DNA from: Blasia pusilla
Taxonomy: Eukaryota > Marchantiophyta > Marchantiopsida > Blasiales
Length of the DNA stretch: 64,000 nucleotides
Assembly: GCA_050084515.1 (NCBI GenBank)
Contig: CM114272.1
Coordinates: 58,404,001 to 58,468,000, forward strand
Direction: 5' to 3'
The notes under the pieces are model-generated. The model searched no databases. It had not been told where the DNA came from and saw only the letters and a program-made list of their open reading frames with translations. Position 1 is the first letter of the stretch. Each line of letters begins with the position of its first letter. Of the stretch, positions 43,901 through 53,559 are shown one piece after another. A program made the translations under genes and the position numbers.

Positions 43901-44738
43901 AAATTTAATTAGGGTAGAGGGAACATGCCTGCAAGAGAGTTGTCTTCCCACTCCCACTGGGTCCATACACCAGACCTAGGCTGTCCAGGCCCAATCATAA
44001 AGTCATCAATTGGCTTCCTAAAGCAAACTGCCAAAAATCTGCAATGCGCTCTATTTATTCACAGTCTCTATCTCCAGAAACATACTGGAAAGGGGATATT
44101 TGTTCAGTCACATACAGCTCAGAGCAGAAAGAATCTCTGATATTTTTTTAAAAATAACGAGAAAGAAAAAATACCTTTTCTCAGGAAGAGAAAAACTTAC
44201 GTTGTCAAGCAGCGTAGATTGAGTACCAGGAGGCCGGTAACTCACTCCCTTCACCTTCAAGTTCAGACAAAGAGATCCAAAAATATTTGAGATGAATTAG
44301 CCACATCCATCTTTGGTGGATTTTCCAATAGAGGTTAAGTGAACCCAGCTGAAAATTGCAAATCCTACAATTCCGGCTTCCGGGTATACAGTCAAATTTC
44401 GTTTAGAAAAAGGTTGCGTCAACCTAAGACAAGTTTCAGCTCTCAACTCTGACCTGTAAGAAATCCGCTTCACTTGTTGCTGCAGTTCGCTCGATGCTTG
44501 AGACACACGCCCTGGTAATGAGAAACGGAGGGCAACCTTCTTGCAATTCTACATGCTTTGGAGTTGACCACCTGTATTTTCTGCTTAATACAGCAGTGCC
44601 CGCAACGGTCGAAGCACAAGCCATCTCGCATCCGGTTCGTTTAATTTTCATTTGACCACAATCACATTTCAGAGCATGCTCCAAAACTGAAGGCGCACCT
44701 ACAAAGCTAGGGAATGACACCGAAAGTACTTGAAACAT
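40972..44738 (-). CDS. ABCI11: ABC transporter I family member 11-like ATPase, plastid, nine exons, intact
   Basis: This is a soluble ABC ATPase subunit. Exons in transcript order: 44738-44454, 44254-44175, 43980-43929, 43803-43670, 43506-43392, 43065-42979, 42694-42646, 41522-41438, 41056-40972. All phases fit, giving 323 residues and a TGA stop. Residues 1-90 are Ser/Thr/Arg-rich with little acid, a likely plastid transit peptide. Then VSYRPPGTQ, Walker A GPSGSGKT (128-135), Q-loop FQFPER (Gln 180), signature LSDGYKRRLALA (237-248), Walker B MLLDEP (258-263), D-loop AGLD, and H-loop VVSHDL (His 293). The FQFPER and GYKRRLALA blocks are those of ABCI11/NAP14. Intron 3 has a GC donor (CAG/GCATGT); the others are GT-AG. 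The second signature residue is Asp, not Gly. The transported substrate is not known to me. Confidence 0.92.
41190..41216. repeat. Perfect 27-bp palindrome in intron 8 of the ABCI11-like gene
   Basis: TTAGCACTATGGA and TCCATAGTGCTAA flank a single central C. Confidence 0.8.
41897..42460 (+). mobile_element. LTR-like insertion in intron 7 of the ABCI11-like gene (possible solo LTR)
   Basis: The intron is over 1.1 kb, far longer than most of the others. It contains TGTTGTAAGAAC at its left side, a TATATGTAACCC promoter-like block near 42080, and three imperfect copies of CCTGAGTGG ... AAGTGTGCTT at about 42185, 42305 and 42395. This texture is usual for copia LTR leaders. No clear target duplication or right end was found, so the call is tentative. 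Confidence 0.35.
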
Positions 44739-45097
44739 TCTCTCCTATCGCAAGGTTCGCGAGTCTCCTGAATTTTCAGGCTACTGTGCCATCAATCTGT
44801 AGAAATTCCAGAAACTAGTCACCAAGCATCAGCATTATGTACCAGTGCTGCAGGCACCTGCCCACATATCTATCCTTATGATTCAGTCTTTCAGTATAAA
44901 ACTTTTATTCTCATTTCTTTGTGCATACTTCTTTACCTCCTTCAATCCATTTTTAATATCAATCTTCATGGATAATTTATTAGTATAATCATGTTGCCTA
45001 AAAATTTTGACTCATGTGCTACCAAAATATTCGATGGCTTCCCCACTCCCATGCAGTCCAATTCTGGACGGGCTACTGTTTCTAGCTCACATAACCT

Positions 45098-45153
45098 CCA
45101 GAATGTGCCACTCTGAATTTGCAGAAGCGCAAATTCAGAGTGGTCCATTCTGG
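45098..45153. repeat. Hairpin 1 (25-bp arms)
   Basis: CCAGAATGTGCCACTCTGAA (extended to 45122) pairs with the sequence ending TCCATTCTGG at 45153, with two mismatches and a loop of about six bases. Confidence 0.8.
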
Positions 45154-45273
45154 CAAAGAGCTGCACATGTCTCAAACAATTTCTACATCACATTTTTGTA
45201 TCCAGGGTTTCATTGGCTGCACTTTTGGAGGTTGTTGCTGTGATTGGTAAATAGTCCTAGTTTGCGTTTCATT

Positions 45274-45306
45274 GCAGCCTCAATACACCATCAGATTTGA
45301 GGCTGC
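45274..45306. repeat. Hairpin 2 (10-bp perfect arms)
   Basis: GCAGCCTCAA pairs with TTGAGGCTGC across 13 bases. Confidence 0.7.
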
Positions 45307-45368
45307 AGTGCTTGGACTCTTCCTGCTATAGATTACTTTTTGCAGACGTTCTGAAATCCCAACCAGGA

Positions 45369-45402
45369 AGCTCAGAAATGAGGGCAATTCGTTTCTGAGC
45401 TC
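45369..45402. repeat. Hairpin 3 (9-bp perfect arms)
   Basis: GCTCAGAAA pairs with TTTCTGAGC across 13 bases. Confidence 0.65.
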
Positions 45403-45545
45403 TTAAAGTTATGTTCACTTCAAATTGGCCTTTCAGTGGTGGGAATTCAGAGAGATTCATAGCTTTTGGGGGTCTTGGGAGCAGATGTAATCGTCTGAGA
45501 GCTTTTAAGATGGGGCCTTAATCAGGCTTATTGGGGTGAAGCAAT

Positions 45546-45860
45546 AGTGACAGCAAACTACTTGCAGAACAGATCACCAACAAAGGCTCTGGAGGGTGAT
45601 AAAACACCATATGAGATTTGGTACAGAGAGGCTCCAGACCTTAGTCACATTAGAATTTTTGGATGCACAGCTTTTGCACTAATTCCTTCTTCTCAGAGGA
45701 GAAAACTAGATGGAAAATCAGAAGAATGAATTCTTCTTGGTTACGATCACCAAAGAGAAGGATACAGGTTGCAAAAGAAATTCGACAAGACCATCTTCAC
45801 CTCTAGGGATGTAAAATTCCAAGAGAGCAAAGTGGTATGTGTTGGTTAGCGTGAAGAGGA
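45546..45860 (+). pseudogene. Copia 2 integrase C-terminal part
   Basis: TPYEIWYREAPDLSHIRIFG is followed by CTAFALIPSSQRRKLDGKS and, after one TGA at 45727-45729, LLGYDHQREGYRLQ. This is the classic copia integrase tail after the catalytic Glu. Confidence 0.8.
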
Positions 45861-46223
45861 GGACGAATCCTTATGAGTTTCCGACGTCCTGGGGAACGGG
45901 TTTAGTGGGAGCCTTACGAACTCCAGCATTGACTACCACTGAGGGAAGAAGGTGACAGTACAAACACCAGGTATGAGCACTCCAAGTATTAGTAAGAGTG
46001 CTAGTGAGATTGCAACAGGGTCTGTTTTCTTGATGATGTACCAGAACAAGTTCAGAAGGAGCCACAGATTGATCAAATTGAGTCCAACAATAAAACTCCA
46101 ACAGAAGCAAATGCTGGACCAAGAAGATCTGAAAGGATTTCAAGGCAAGAGAAGAAATATGATGCAGCCTATCAGGAGTCACACGCAAGGAATCCAGAGA
46201 AGGAGAAGTAGACTCAAGCATTA

Positions 46224-47060
46224 TTGAGTCAACAAGAGAAGCATATCAATATTGAAGAACCCGAGACTTATGAAGAAGCCCTCTCTGGGCAGCAGGCAGT
46301 TCATTGGAAGGATGCAATGGAACAAGAGCTCAAATCCATGAGGTTGAATAACATTTGGTCATTCACCTCACTCCGACCAGGTAGAAAGCCTGTGGGATGT
46401 AAATGGGTTTTCAAAATCAAGTACAAGGCAGATGAGAGCATTGAAAGGTACAAAGCAAGATTGGTACTAAAAGGCTATTCACAATTTATGGTGTGGACTA
46501 CATTGAGACATTCTCACATGTAGTCAAAACAACTTCAATCCGAGTTATGCTTGCTCACACAACATAGTCTGATCTTGAAGTACATCAGATGAATGAAAAT
46601 ACAACACTTCTGAATGGTATACTTGAGGAGGAAGTATACATGCAGAATCGTAGATGCCAGAGGGGTTGTAAGATCCTACTTGCCAAGATCAGGTTGTAGG
46701 CTGCACAAGTCCATTTATGGACTTGAACAGTCATGAAGACTATGGTAAGAAACGATGGATAGTTTTCTGATTAAAATAGGATTTTGGAGATGTGATAATA
46801 ACACAAATGTGTACATCCTGAACGATGACGAATGTTGTGTTCAATTGGTCCTATATGTAGAGTATGCTGTACTGAATAGCAATTGTACACCACTGCTAAT
46901 ATCTGTCAAAGACTCGATGAAAAAAGATTTCAGAATGACAGATGTGGGAGAAATCCATCATTTCCTTCAAATGGAAGTAACTAGGAACAGAAAGAAAGGA
47001 TGGATCAGAGAGTCTCAAAATAGGTATGGAAATAGTGTACTTGCAAGGTTTTAAATGTCT
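46224..47060 (+). pseudogene. Copia 2 reverse transcriptase, interrupted
   Basis: The open start has PETYEEALSG, WKDAMEQELKSM, NNIWSF, GCKWVFKIKYKADESIERYK and ARLVLKGYSQ. A frameshift near 46490 follows (the expected GVDY..TFSHVVKTTSIR continues in other frames). At 46755-47053 the catalytic box appears as VLYVEYAVL, where copia normally has YVDD, so the Asp pair is lost (Glu-Tyr). Then DVGEIHHFLQMEV. Confidence 0.8.
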
Positions 47061-47144
47061 GACTGCAAACCTGTAGATACACCAGTAGAATCAGGAAAGA
47101 AACTCTAAAGAAAGGATTCCCCTAGGAATGAACAAGAAAGAAGC

Positions 47145-47853
47145 TTGATGAGAAAGACATCTTATAAAAGTGCAGCAGGTAGTCTGATGTGGGCAATGGT
47201 TTGTACCAGGCTTGAGATTTTTTTTGCAGTAAGTATGATTTCTAGATATATGGCTGAACCAGGTCCAGCTCATTGGGTTGCTGTGAAAAGGATTTTTAGA
47301 AATCTAAAAAGGAAAACAAACCTAGGACTTGTGTACAGTAGAAAAGACAGCTTCGAACCATTGTATGGTTACTCTGATGCTGATTGGGGAGGTAATCAGC
47401 ATGATCGAACATCAATCTCTGGTTTCTGTTTCTTGTTAGGACACGCAGCTATATGGTGGGGAAGCAAGATGCAGATATCTGCTGCTCTATCCACTACTGA
47501 AGCAGAGTACATGGCTCTAACTAGAGCTCTCAGAGAGGCAACTTGGTTAAGAAATTTTCTAAGTGAGATAGGGAATCAGCAAGGGACCACTGTAATATAT
47601 TGTGATAACCAGAGTGGTATTGCTTTGTTAGATAGAAGAAAAAGTAGTGAGAGGACAAAACACATTGACATTGAGTATCTTTTTTATTAAGGAGATGGTA
47701 CAAAAGGGGTTGATACTAGTAGTAGATTGTGACACCCATGATATGGTGGCAGATATTTTCACAAAAGGTGTAGTTAGGGAGAAACATATGTTTCATAGAG
47801 ATACTATCAATGGAGGTAATCACGGAGTGGGAGTGTTAAATATCAACAAGTAG
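47145..47853 (+). pseudogene. Copia 2 RNase H
   Basis: SAAGSLMWAMVCTRLEIFFA, then the RNase H domain: LYGYSDADWGGNQHDRTSIS (first Asp), ISAALSTTEAEYMALTRA (Glu), VIYCDNQSGIALL (Asp) and the RTKHIDIEY end. A one-base shift at about 47685 moves the last part (DMVADIFTKGV) to the frame that ends at 47853. Confidence 0.85.
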
Positions 47854-48192
47854 CTGATTACCAGCAACCTTCCTCTATTGACACCACGCCTAGCCACCTC
47901 CACAGGTATAATAGGACAGGCAGGTCATTCTTGTGACTCACCTCTAATGTGTCAGTGAACAGGTGTCACTTGTCAGTGACTCAGCATTCTTGGACGTGAA
48001 TTGCATTTACTTTAGTTAGGACACATTTTCTGTTGTAGGAAGGGCACAATAGAGGCCCTGTGTATTTAAAGAGCTACTATGATCGGCTCTTTGTTGCAGA
48101 TCACTTTCCTTATAGATACATGCTGCTGTATTGCCTTGCTTACTATTTCTCTGCAATTAAATGTCGGTGTAGAGTCCTCTGAATTGTCAACA
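47834..48192 (+). repeat. 3' LTR of copia 2 (359 bp)
   Basis: It begins TGTTAAATATCAACAAG and ends GAATTGTCAACA, with TGTT and AACA tips. TGTATTTAAAGAG near 48060 is a likely TATA element. No second LTR of this type was found in the window. Confidence 0.8.
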
Positions 48193-48269
48193 GGTAGATG
48201 ATGAGGTTCAGTTGGGCAACCCTCTACAAATGCTTCTCCCTACATCAAACAATCAAACAACTTGTAAAA

Positions 48270-48620
48270 CATAAAACAAGCGGTAGTCATGAGCTTGTGA
48301 ATGAGGTATTGAAGAATGGCGACGCTGGTATGGCTCATTCTCTAGTGAGTCTCTTGAACCTGGTCTGGTGGGCAGAATTCATTCTACAAGGGTGGCGGAT
48401 GAGACTCATCGTGAATCTGTTCAAGAAGGGTTAGCAAGAACACCTTAGAAACTACAGGGGTATTACAATATTGAGTGTAGTTGGGAATGTTCTCTGCCGT
48501 GTACTCAACAATAGGATCTCTGTGTACCTTGTGAATAATTGTCATCATGTAAGGCCAGGCTGGTTTCTGGCAAGTCAAGGATGCATGAATCACATCTTCA
48601 TTATGATTACCAACGTAGGA
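48270..48620 (+). pseudogene. LINE reverse transcriptase fragment
   Basis: The frame has SHELVNEVLKNG at the start, then in the next frame NYRGITILSVVGNVLCRVLN and NRISVYL, then GCMNHIFI. These are the NYRGI.LLS..GK...R.LN.R and AFR.GR.C.DHIF blocks of L1-type RTs. It is truncated on both sides and frame-shifted near 48430. It lies directly after the copia 2 LTR. Confidence 0.75.
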
Positions 48621-48779
48621 AAAAAAAAAAAGGAAACAAACCTACTGCTTCTTCCATTCTACACCTGAGGCTTGTTAGAAGTTCATGTGTGAACATTGCT
48701 TTTGTAATGACAAGTTCATTATTTTCTATAACAGTGTGAACTATTTAGAGAATGGGTTCATAGAGCCAGATAGTCCCTA

Positions 48780-49765
48780 AACTATCCAAAGGTTGTGGGA
48801 AGAGACCAAAAGGTTTCTCTCGGATGCATCACAGACGATGTTTCAATAGACATTGCATATAATGGAACCAGGAGGTCAATGACATTGAGTAATACCCTAT
48901 ACATACCTGAATCGGGCTTCAACTCAATATCAGTCAAGAAATTGCACAGGCAAGGATGGAATACTACTTATGGAGGGGAGGGTGTCAAAAGCTATGATAG
49001 GACTTCTGTGTTGGCTATTGTAGACATGGCAGTTGAGTACTTACCAGGAGTATGAACGTCTAGAAACAAATCACGCTTGATGAGTGGACACCAAGAATCT
49101 GATCTGTAGCTATGGCAGCTAAGGCACAAGAGCCTAAGGCATCTACGTATTCAAAATGTGCGCTGCCTACAGAAGATGGTGAATAGATTGGAGCTCAGAA
49201 TTTGAATTCTTCTGTGAGAGTTGCGTCAATGGCAAAGAACATTAGCAAGCTGTGCCATAGAAATCTGCAACAAAGGCTGATCACAAAGTCGACCTATTTC
49301 ACTCTGATACATGTGGACCAGTATGTGTACCTTCTTTAGGAGGAGCTAAATATTTTATCACGTTTACAGATGACAAAGCAAAAAAAATTCTTGTATGTTA
49401 TGAAGACCAAGGATGAAGTGCTTGAAAAGTTCAAACACTTTGTAAATCAGGTGGAGAATGAGCTTGGTAGTACAGTCAGAGTGGTGAGAACTCATGGTGG
49501 AGGAGAAAACTCAGGAATATAGTTCAAGGCTTATCTTCAAGAAAAGGGGGTCAAGAGTCAGATGACAGCAAGGGATAGTGCAGAACAAAATGGTGTTGTT
49601 GAAAGACTCAATAAAACTCTGCTGGAGAAGACAAAATCTATGATTCATGAAGCAGGACTTGAAAAGAAGCATTCGCCTGAGGCAATTAGCTACACCAACC
49701 ATCTTCGCAACATCAGTCCCACCACTGTCGTGCACAGCACAAATAGGATGTACATGGATCTTTAA
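48780..49765 (+). pseudogene. Copia fragment 3: GAG-pre-integrase and integrase core
   Basis: A linker frame at 48795-49055 carries LYIPESGFNSISVKKLHRQG. The HHCC region follows at 49080-49270, decayed. The core has DLFHSDTCGPVCVPSLGGAK (first Asp), FITFTDD, VRVVRTHGGGENSG (normally an Asp region), and AEQNGVVERLNKTLLEKTKS (catalytic Glu), then SYTNHLRNISPTT. It ends just where copia 2 begins its sequence (TANYLQNRSPT), so the two could be the halves of one element in swapped order. Confidence 0.75.
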
Positions 49766-49825
49766 GGTCAAGAAGGTCCAATAGGAGTTTGGATAAGTAA
49801 TTTAAAATAGAACCATGCATTGCAC

Positions 49826-49975
49826 GGGCACCAACTAGAATGTATGCATCAATGAAGGTCTCCTTGACCGCTGCTACCAATCTCTGCACACCTTGAGAAG
49901 TGTTGCCAGTTTCTGAGCCCTTCAACAATGCTGAAAGCACATCATATGTTGAGTACAATGACTCAAAATCCGACC
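49826..49975 (-). other. Possible host-gene exon (unidentified)
   Basis: The minus strand reads DWSDFESLYSTYDVLSALLK, then about 30 more residues to KETFIDAYILVGARAMHG. It looks like protein by composition and lacks retroelement motifs. A donor GT (ATG/GTTCTA) could follow. An upstream in-frame TGA, and no clear acceptor, argue for caution. I do not recognise the family. Confidence 0.25.
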
Positions 49976-50064
49976 AGTCAGTTGAAGGTCAAGCTGAAGG
50001 TCAAGCTGCAGCAATAAAATCTATCGAACCACCAATTACAACTACACCACCATAAAAACATGAA

Positions 50065-50195
50065 ATGAGCACGGGTGTATTACTATCACCAGAATTTGAC
50101 AATCCCAACCTTCGCCGGCATCTCCTCCTCTGTTGCCTCTGACAGACTTTCTCAATCGGTTACATTGATCACATCGTCTCCATTCAGACAAAGGA
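50065..50195 (-). other. Possible CW-type zinc-finger fragment
   Basis: The minus strand reads FPLSEWRRCDQCNRLRKS, followed after 11 residues by GWDCQ. W-x2-C-x2-C-x3-R and a later W-x-C are the skeleton of a CW domain, which binds methylated H3K4. The last Cys of the set is not seen, and a TAA precedes the segment in frame. It could be one exon of a host gene on the same strand as 49826-49975, or chance. Confidence 0.25.
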
Positions 50196-50199
50196 AATT

Positions 50200-51208
50200 G
50201 TTACTTGAAACCTTTCCTCATGTTTGATTTCAACATGCCCCTTACATCCATCACAAGCCCAACTTGTGATGTGTTGTTCTCGCCCATTGCGCACTTACGA
50301 GAATGTTTCCTGACCATCAATGATCGTCTAGAAGCCTGCAATTGTTGTGCAGTAGTTCTCGTGCATCACCCGCTTACAAGAATGTTTGGTCACGTTGAAT
50401 CTCTGCAGGTAGGCATGTTCTGGTGTTCAAGTTTCTCCCAGGAAATCTCTTCGACCAGCTTCATTACCGAGGATGTAGCAGAGACATAGAAAAAAAACCA
50501 TGTTCAAAAGAGAGAGAACTAAGGAATGGGAATATTTGTGATTGAGATGTGAAGTGAAAAAGTCTCAGGCCGCCTCTCCTGGAATCCATCTTCGACAAGG
50601 GGATTCAATCGTCCTTGGGACTGTGAGTTGCGCTCCTCCCTACAGCCGCAAGAGTTGCCACCTCCACAGGGGCAGATCTTCCAGAGGCGGATCCGATTTT
50701 TCTTCAGAACAAATAGGCTTCTCGTCTTACAGCAGTGAGAGTTGAAGTCATCCAACAAGGAAAAATAGCAGAGGTGGAGGAGTCTACTTTCATTGGGCAA
50801 GTGTTTGCAAAGTTCACTACGAATCTTCACAGGTTTAAGATAGAAAAAAACGCAAGGGGAAAAATTACCTTTGGAGCGGTTTTCCCTCCATAAAGCGCAC
50901 CACACATAAGGTTGGTGCGATACGGGGCACGTTACGGCGAGGCAGGGATCCATAACCAAAGGCCAATAGGGGAGAGGCGGGGAGCTCGCAGGCAGGCAGG
51001 GAAAAGGCAGACGAGGGAGCACCGGTGCCGGGAATCAACCTACACATGCGCAGAGGCCACGGGAGCAGAACCGAGAAAGTGAATGAACACTTGGAACATG
51101 GCCAAGGTCCACGAGAAGGCCACGAGAAACTGACCGAAAAGCGCACCCCCTGCGAAGTCAAATGTGCGTCATACGAGCAATCCAGAGCACCGGGAAAACG
51201 AGCAGAGG

Positions 51209-51248
<40 letters not shown>

Positions 51249-52210
51249 CTGCATCTCTCCTCTCTGTTGAAATAAACAAGCGACTACAGGGATTCTTCCG
51301 TATCGACGATCATGGCAGCCATGATTCCTGACCCCGTGCGACCTCTCGGACTCATCAGGGATTGAAATTGAAATCATCTACCAAAAAGTCACACCTATGG
51401 TAGAAGGGGAAAAAATTGTACCATCAACAAGGTCTGAGAGCACCTGGACATTCAGAATACAAAATGAGCTCGTAAAACGAATTGACGAAGATGAGAGAGT
51501 CGAATATCACAGCGGGAAAACATCACTTGAATCCAAGGTTTAAATACCTGACGAAAAAAATCCCAGTCCTTCCGCATTCAAGTCCTCCACATTTTCTTCG
51601 AACGATATCAACGACCAAGTTGCAGAAATCTACAGCAAACCTACATAGCGCAAATTTAGATATCTGTCATTAACTCAGTTTCTCCGGAACAGAAAATTTT
51701 AGATTTTCGGGATTACCTCAACCTCTCAACAACCGAAAGAGTCACTTCATGAGTATGACGGCGGGTCCCATCTTCTTCAAATGCTTCAAGACTAGTTTTT
51801 CCCTTGTAAGTTGGCTATTTACGAAAAAGTGATCTAGAGACATTTGTTACCTTTGGGGAGGGGAGGCATTGGGGAGAGAGAGGTGATATAATTTATGGTC
51901 ACAAAACATGGAAACTTCTTTCTATTTTTGTTGAAGCTTTGTACGCAAGCTATGCTATGAACTTGCGTATCTCATGAATAGCCAAAGCCTCTTACTAGGG
52001 CAATGAATTTGGCAATTAAGAGATCAAGTGTGGTGTTTTATAACAAAACCTACTCTAAATATGATCATGAATGCTTATGATTTCCAATATTAGTTCTTTG
52101 TTTCATGAAAGCAATATATATAGAGGTAGTTGCTTAAAGCCCCACTACCAATTTATTACCCCTATAGCGGCCCCTGCGCACATCATCTCTAAATAGGCCC
52201 CTTTACCCGC
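50200..52210. other. Non-coding or unidentified region
   Basis: Several open frames on the minus strand (50519-51022, 50865-51377) have no domain and run through a GA/CT repeat. They may be 5' UTR and promoter of a minus-strand transcript leading to the possible exons at 49826-50195. From 51380 to 52210 nothing is recognised. Confidence 0.35.
51212..51246. repeat. (GA)n microsatellite
   Basis: A GA run of about 35 bp. CT-repeat 5' UTRs are common in plant genes, which is compatible with a minus-strand transcript here. Confidence 0.9.
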
Positions 52211-52289
52211 CTATGCCTGCATTTGAAATTGTTTCCACCGGTTTGGCTGGTTATGTTCTCATAGCGCTTAGGTACAACGCCATGTACAC

Positions 52290-53315
52290 TATTGTGTGTG
52301 TGCATGGAAGAACTACGGGACGTGGTTGCACCCATTTTGTTCAGGCGGGATAGTAATTTTAGGCGGGAAAACTTCAAAGGGTGTCTATCGGCGGCTAAAT
52401 AATGAGAGGTGCGGATGCAGTACTGTAGTCAAAATCAGAGAGGTTTTCAAGCATGTTACCAAGGCAAGGAATGGGCGTGTCAAAATTGAGTGTATTGGAG
52501 CAAGAAAGGGTAGCCAATATGTCATTCCCTCCGACATGGGTGAAGGCTTGTGTTGTGCAGGTTGGAACCAATGATGCAAGGCGTTATACTTACCCTGCTT
52601 GCGCCTTTAGAGGAAAAAGAGAAATGGGCAACTGCAATAGGACGACCGAGCCACGAAGCAACAATCATGCTTGTACTGATCACGTATGTGGCGACCACGG
52701 ATCAATCACAAAGTGGATGTTTTTTTGGGGCTTAAATGATGATGTGGTTGAATATATTCCTCAGAATGTTCAAAAGTTCATACTTTGGCAAGGTGGAGAT
52801 GCTTTTATGGGTATGTCTGCTGTAGATTTTGAGAAGATGAGTATCGATAACCAAATCTCTCAGGTACAAACGCAAGCGTGTGGTATCTGGATGTTTCTTT
52901 TGGAGCACAGAGCATGAGCTTTAGAAGGTATTGTGCATACTGCTACTCGAAAGATCATCCCCCTCGGGAAGTCGCTTCCACTCGTGGTGAAAGTTAGTCA
53001 GCAGGTTCAGCCGGCGGATAAAGTAGGAGCTGGATCTATTGATGATGTGACCACCTCTCTTAGGGAATATTGACTTAGTGATGGTGTTGAGCAGCAATTC
53101 ACTACAGACCTGAGTAGTATCTTAGTAAAGGCTGAAGGTTTGCAAAAGAATCTTGGAGACATTGCGGCTAATATGGCCGTCCTTCAAACCCAACTTCAAG
53201 AAGTTCAAACTCAATTTAGTACCTCCCAAGTGGGTACTAGTACATTGATCATGCGCTTAAAGGATGCACTGCGTGGTGGAGCAGATGTTCAACCATGCCC
53301 AAAAGGGTCCCCTTA
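52290..53315 (+). pseudogene. Possible RPA1-like (OB-fold) gene fragment with coiled-coil tail
   Basis: A frame at 52453-52917 has RRYTYPACAFRGKREMGNC, further Cys and His residues (NNHACTDHVCGDHG), ITKWMFFWG, then GGDAFMGMSAVDFEKM. A Cys-rich insert followed by a W..FF strand and an (F/L)xGMSAxDF end resembles DNA-binding domain C of replication protein A large subunits. After a TGA at 52915-52917 and another near 53070, a coiled-coil-like stretch follows (DLSSILVKAEGLQKNLGDIA, then MAVLQTQLQEVQTQF). It may be a gene piece carried by a transposon. Assignment is weak. Confidence 0.3.
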
Positions 53316-53559
53316 ATACCGAGTAATTGTAAAAGTGCATGCCTTTCTGTAATAAAGCACAATGGTTTCGTAGTGTATCATGTCCCTGTTAAACTATTTG
53401 CGGATAAAAGTTATGGCGGCTAAAAGTGACGGCGGCTGTATGGTAATAGATATGCACCTACTCTGCAAAGTTTAAACATGCCAAACTTTTGGTATTTAGA
53501 GATGCAAGAATATCATATTTGTTCCACACACTCATTTGCCATATACTAACAAAACTTGG

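Larger units (their letters stand above)
44739..45545. other. 5' flank of the ABCI11-like gene, between it and copia 2
   Basis: No gene. It should hold the promoter of the minus-strand ABCI11-like gene. It contains three separate short inverted repeats (see next entries). A TATA box could not be chosen with confidence. Confidence 0.5.
45546..48192 (+). mobile_element. Ty1/copia retrotransposon 2, 3' half with one LTR
   Basis: The element starts abruptly inside integrase (TANYLQNRSPTKA at 45550), with no 5' LTR, gag or integrase core before it. It continues through RT and RNase H to a polypurine tract (ACGGAGTGGGAG, 47822-47833) and a 3' LTR. It is younger than copia 1, with long open stretches but several stops. 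Confidence 0.85.

Noticed and set aside
50519-51377. Two long minus-strand frames near the GA repeat
   Set aside because: No domain, frames disagree, and the microsatellite keeps them open. Better read as possible 5' UTR or promoter.
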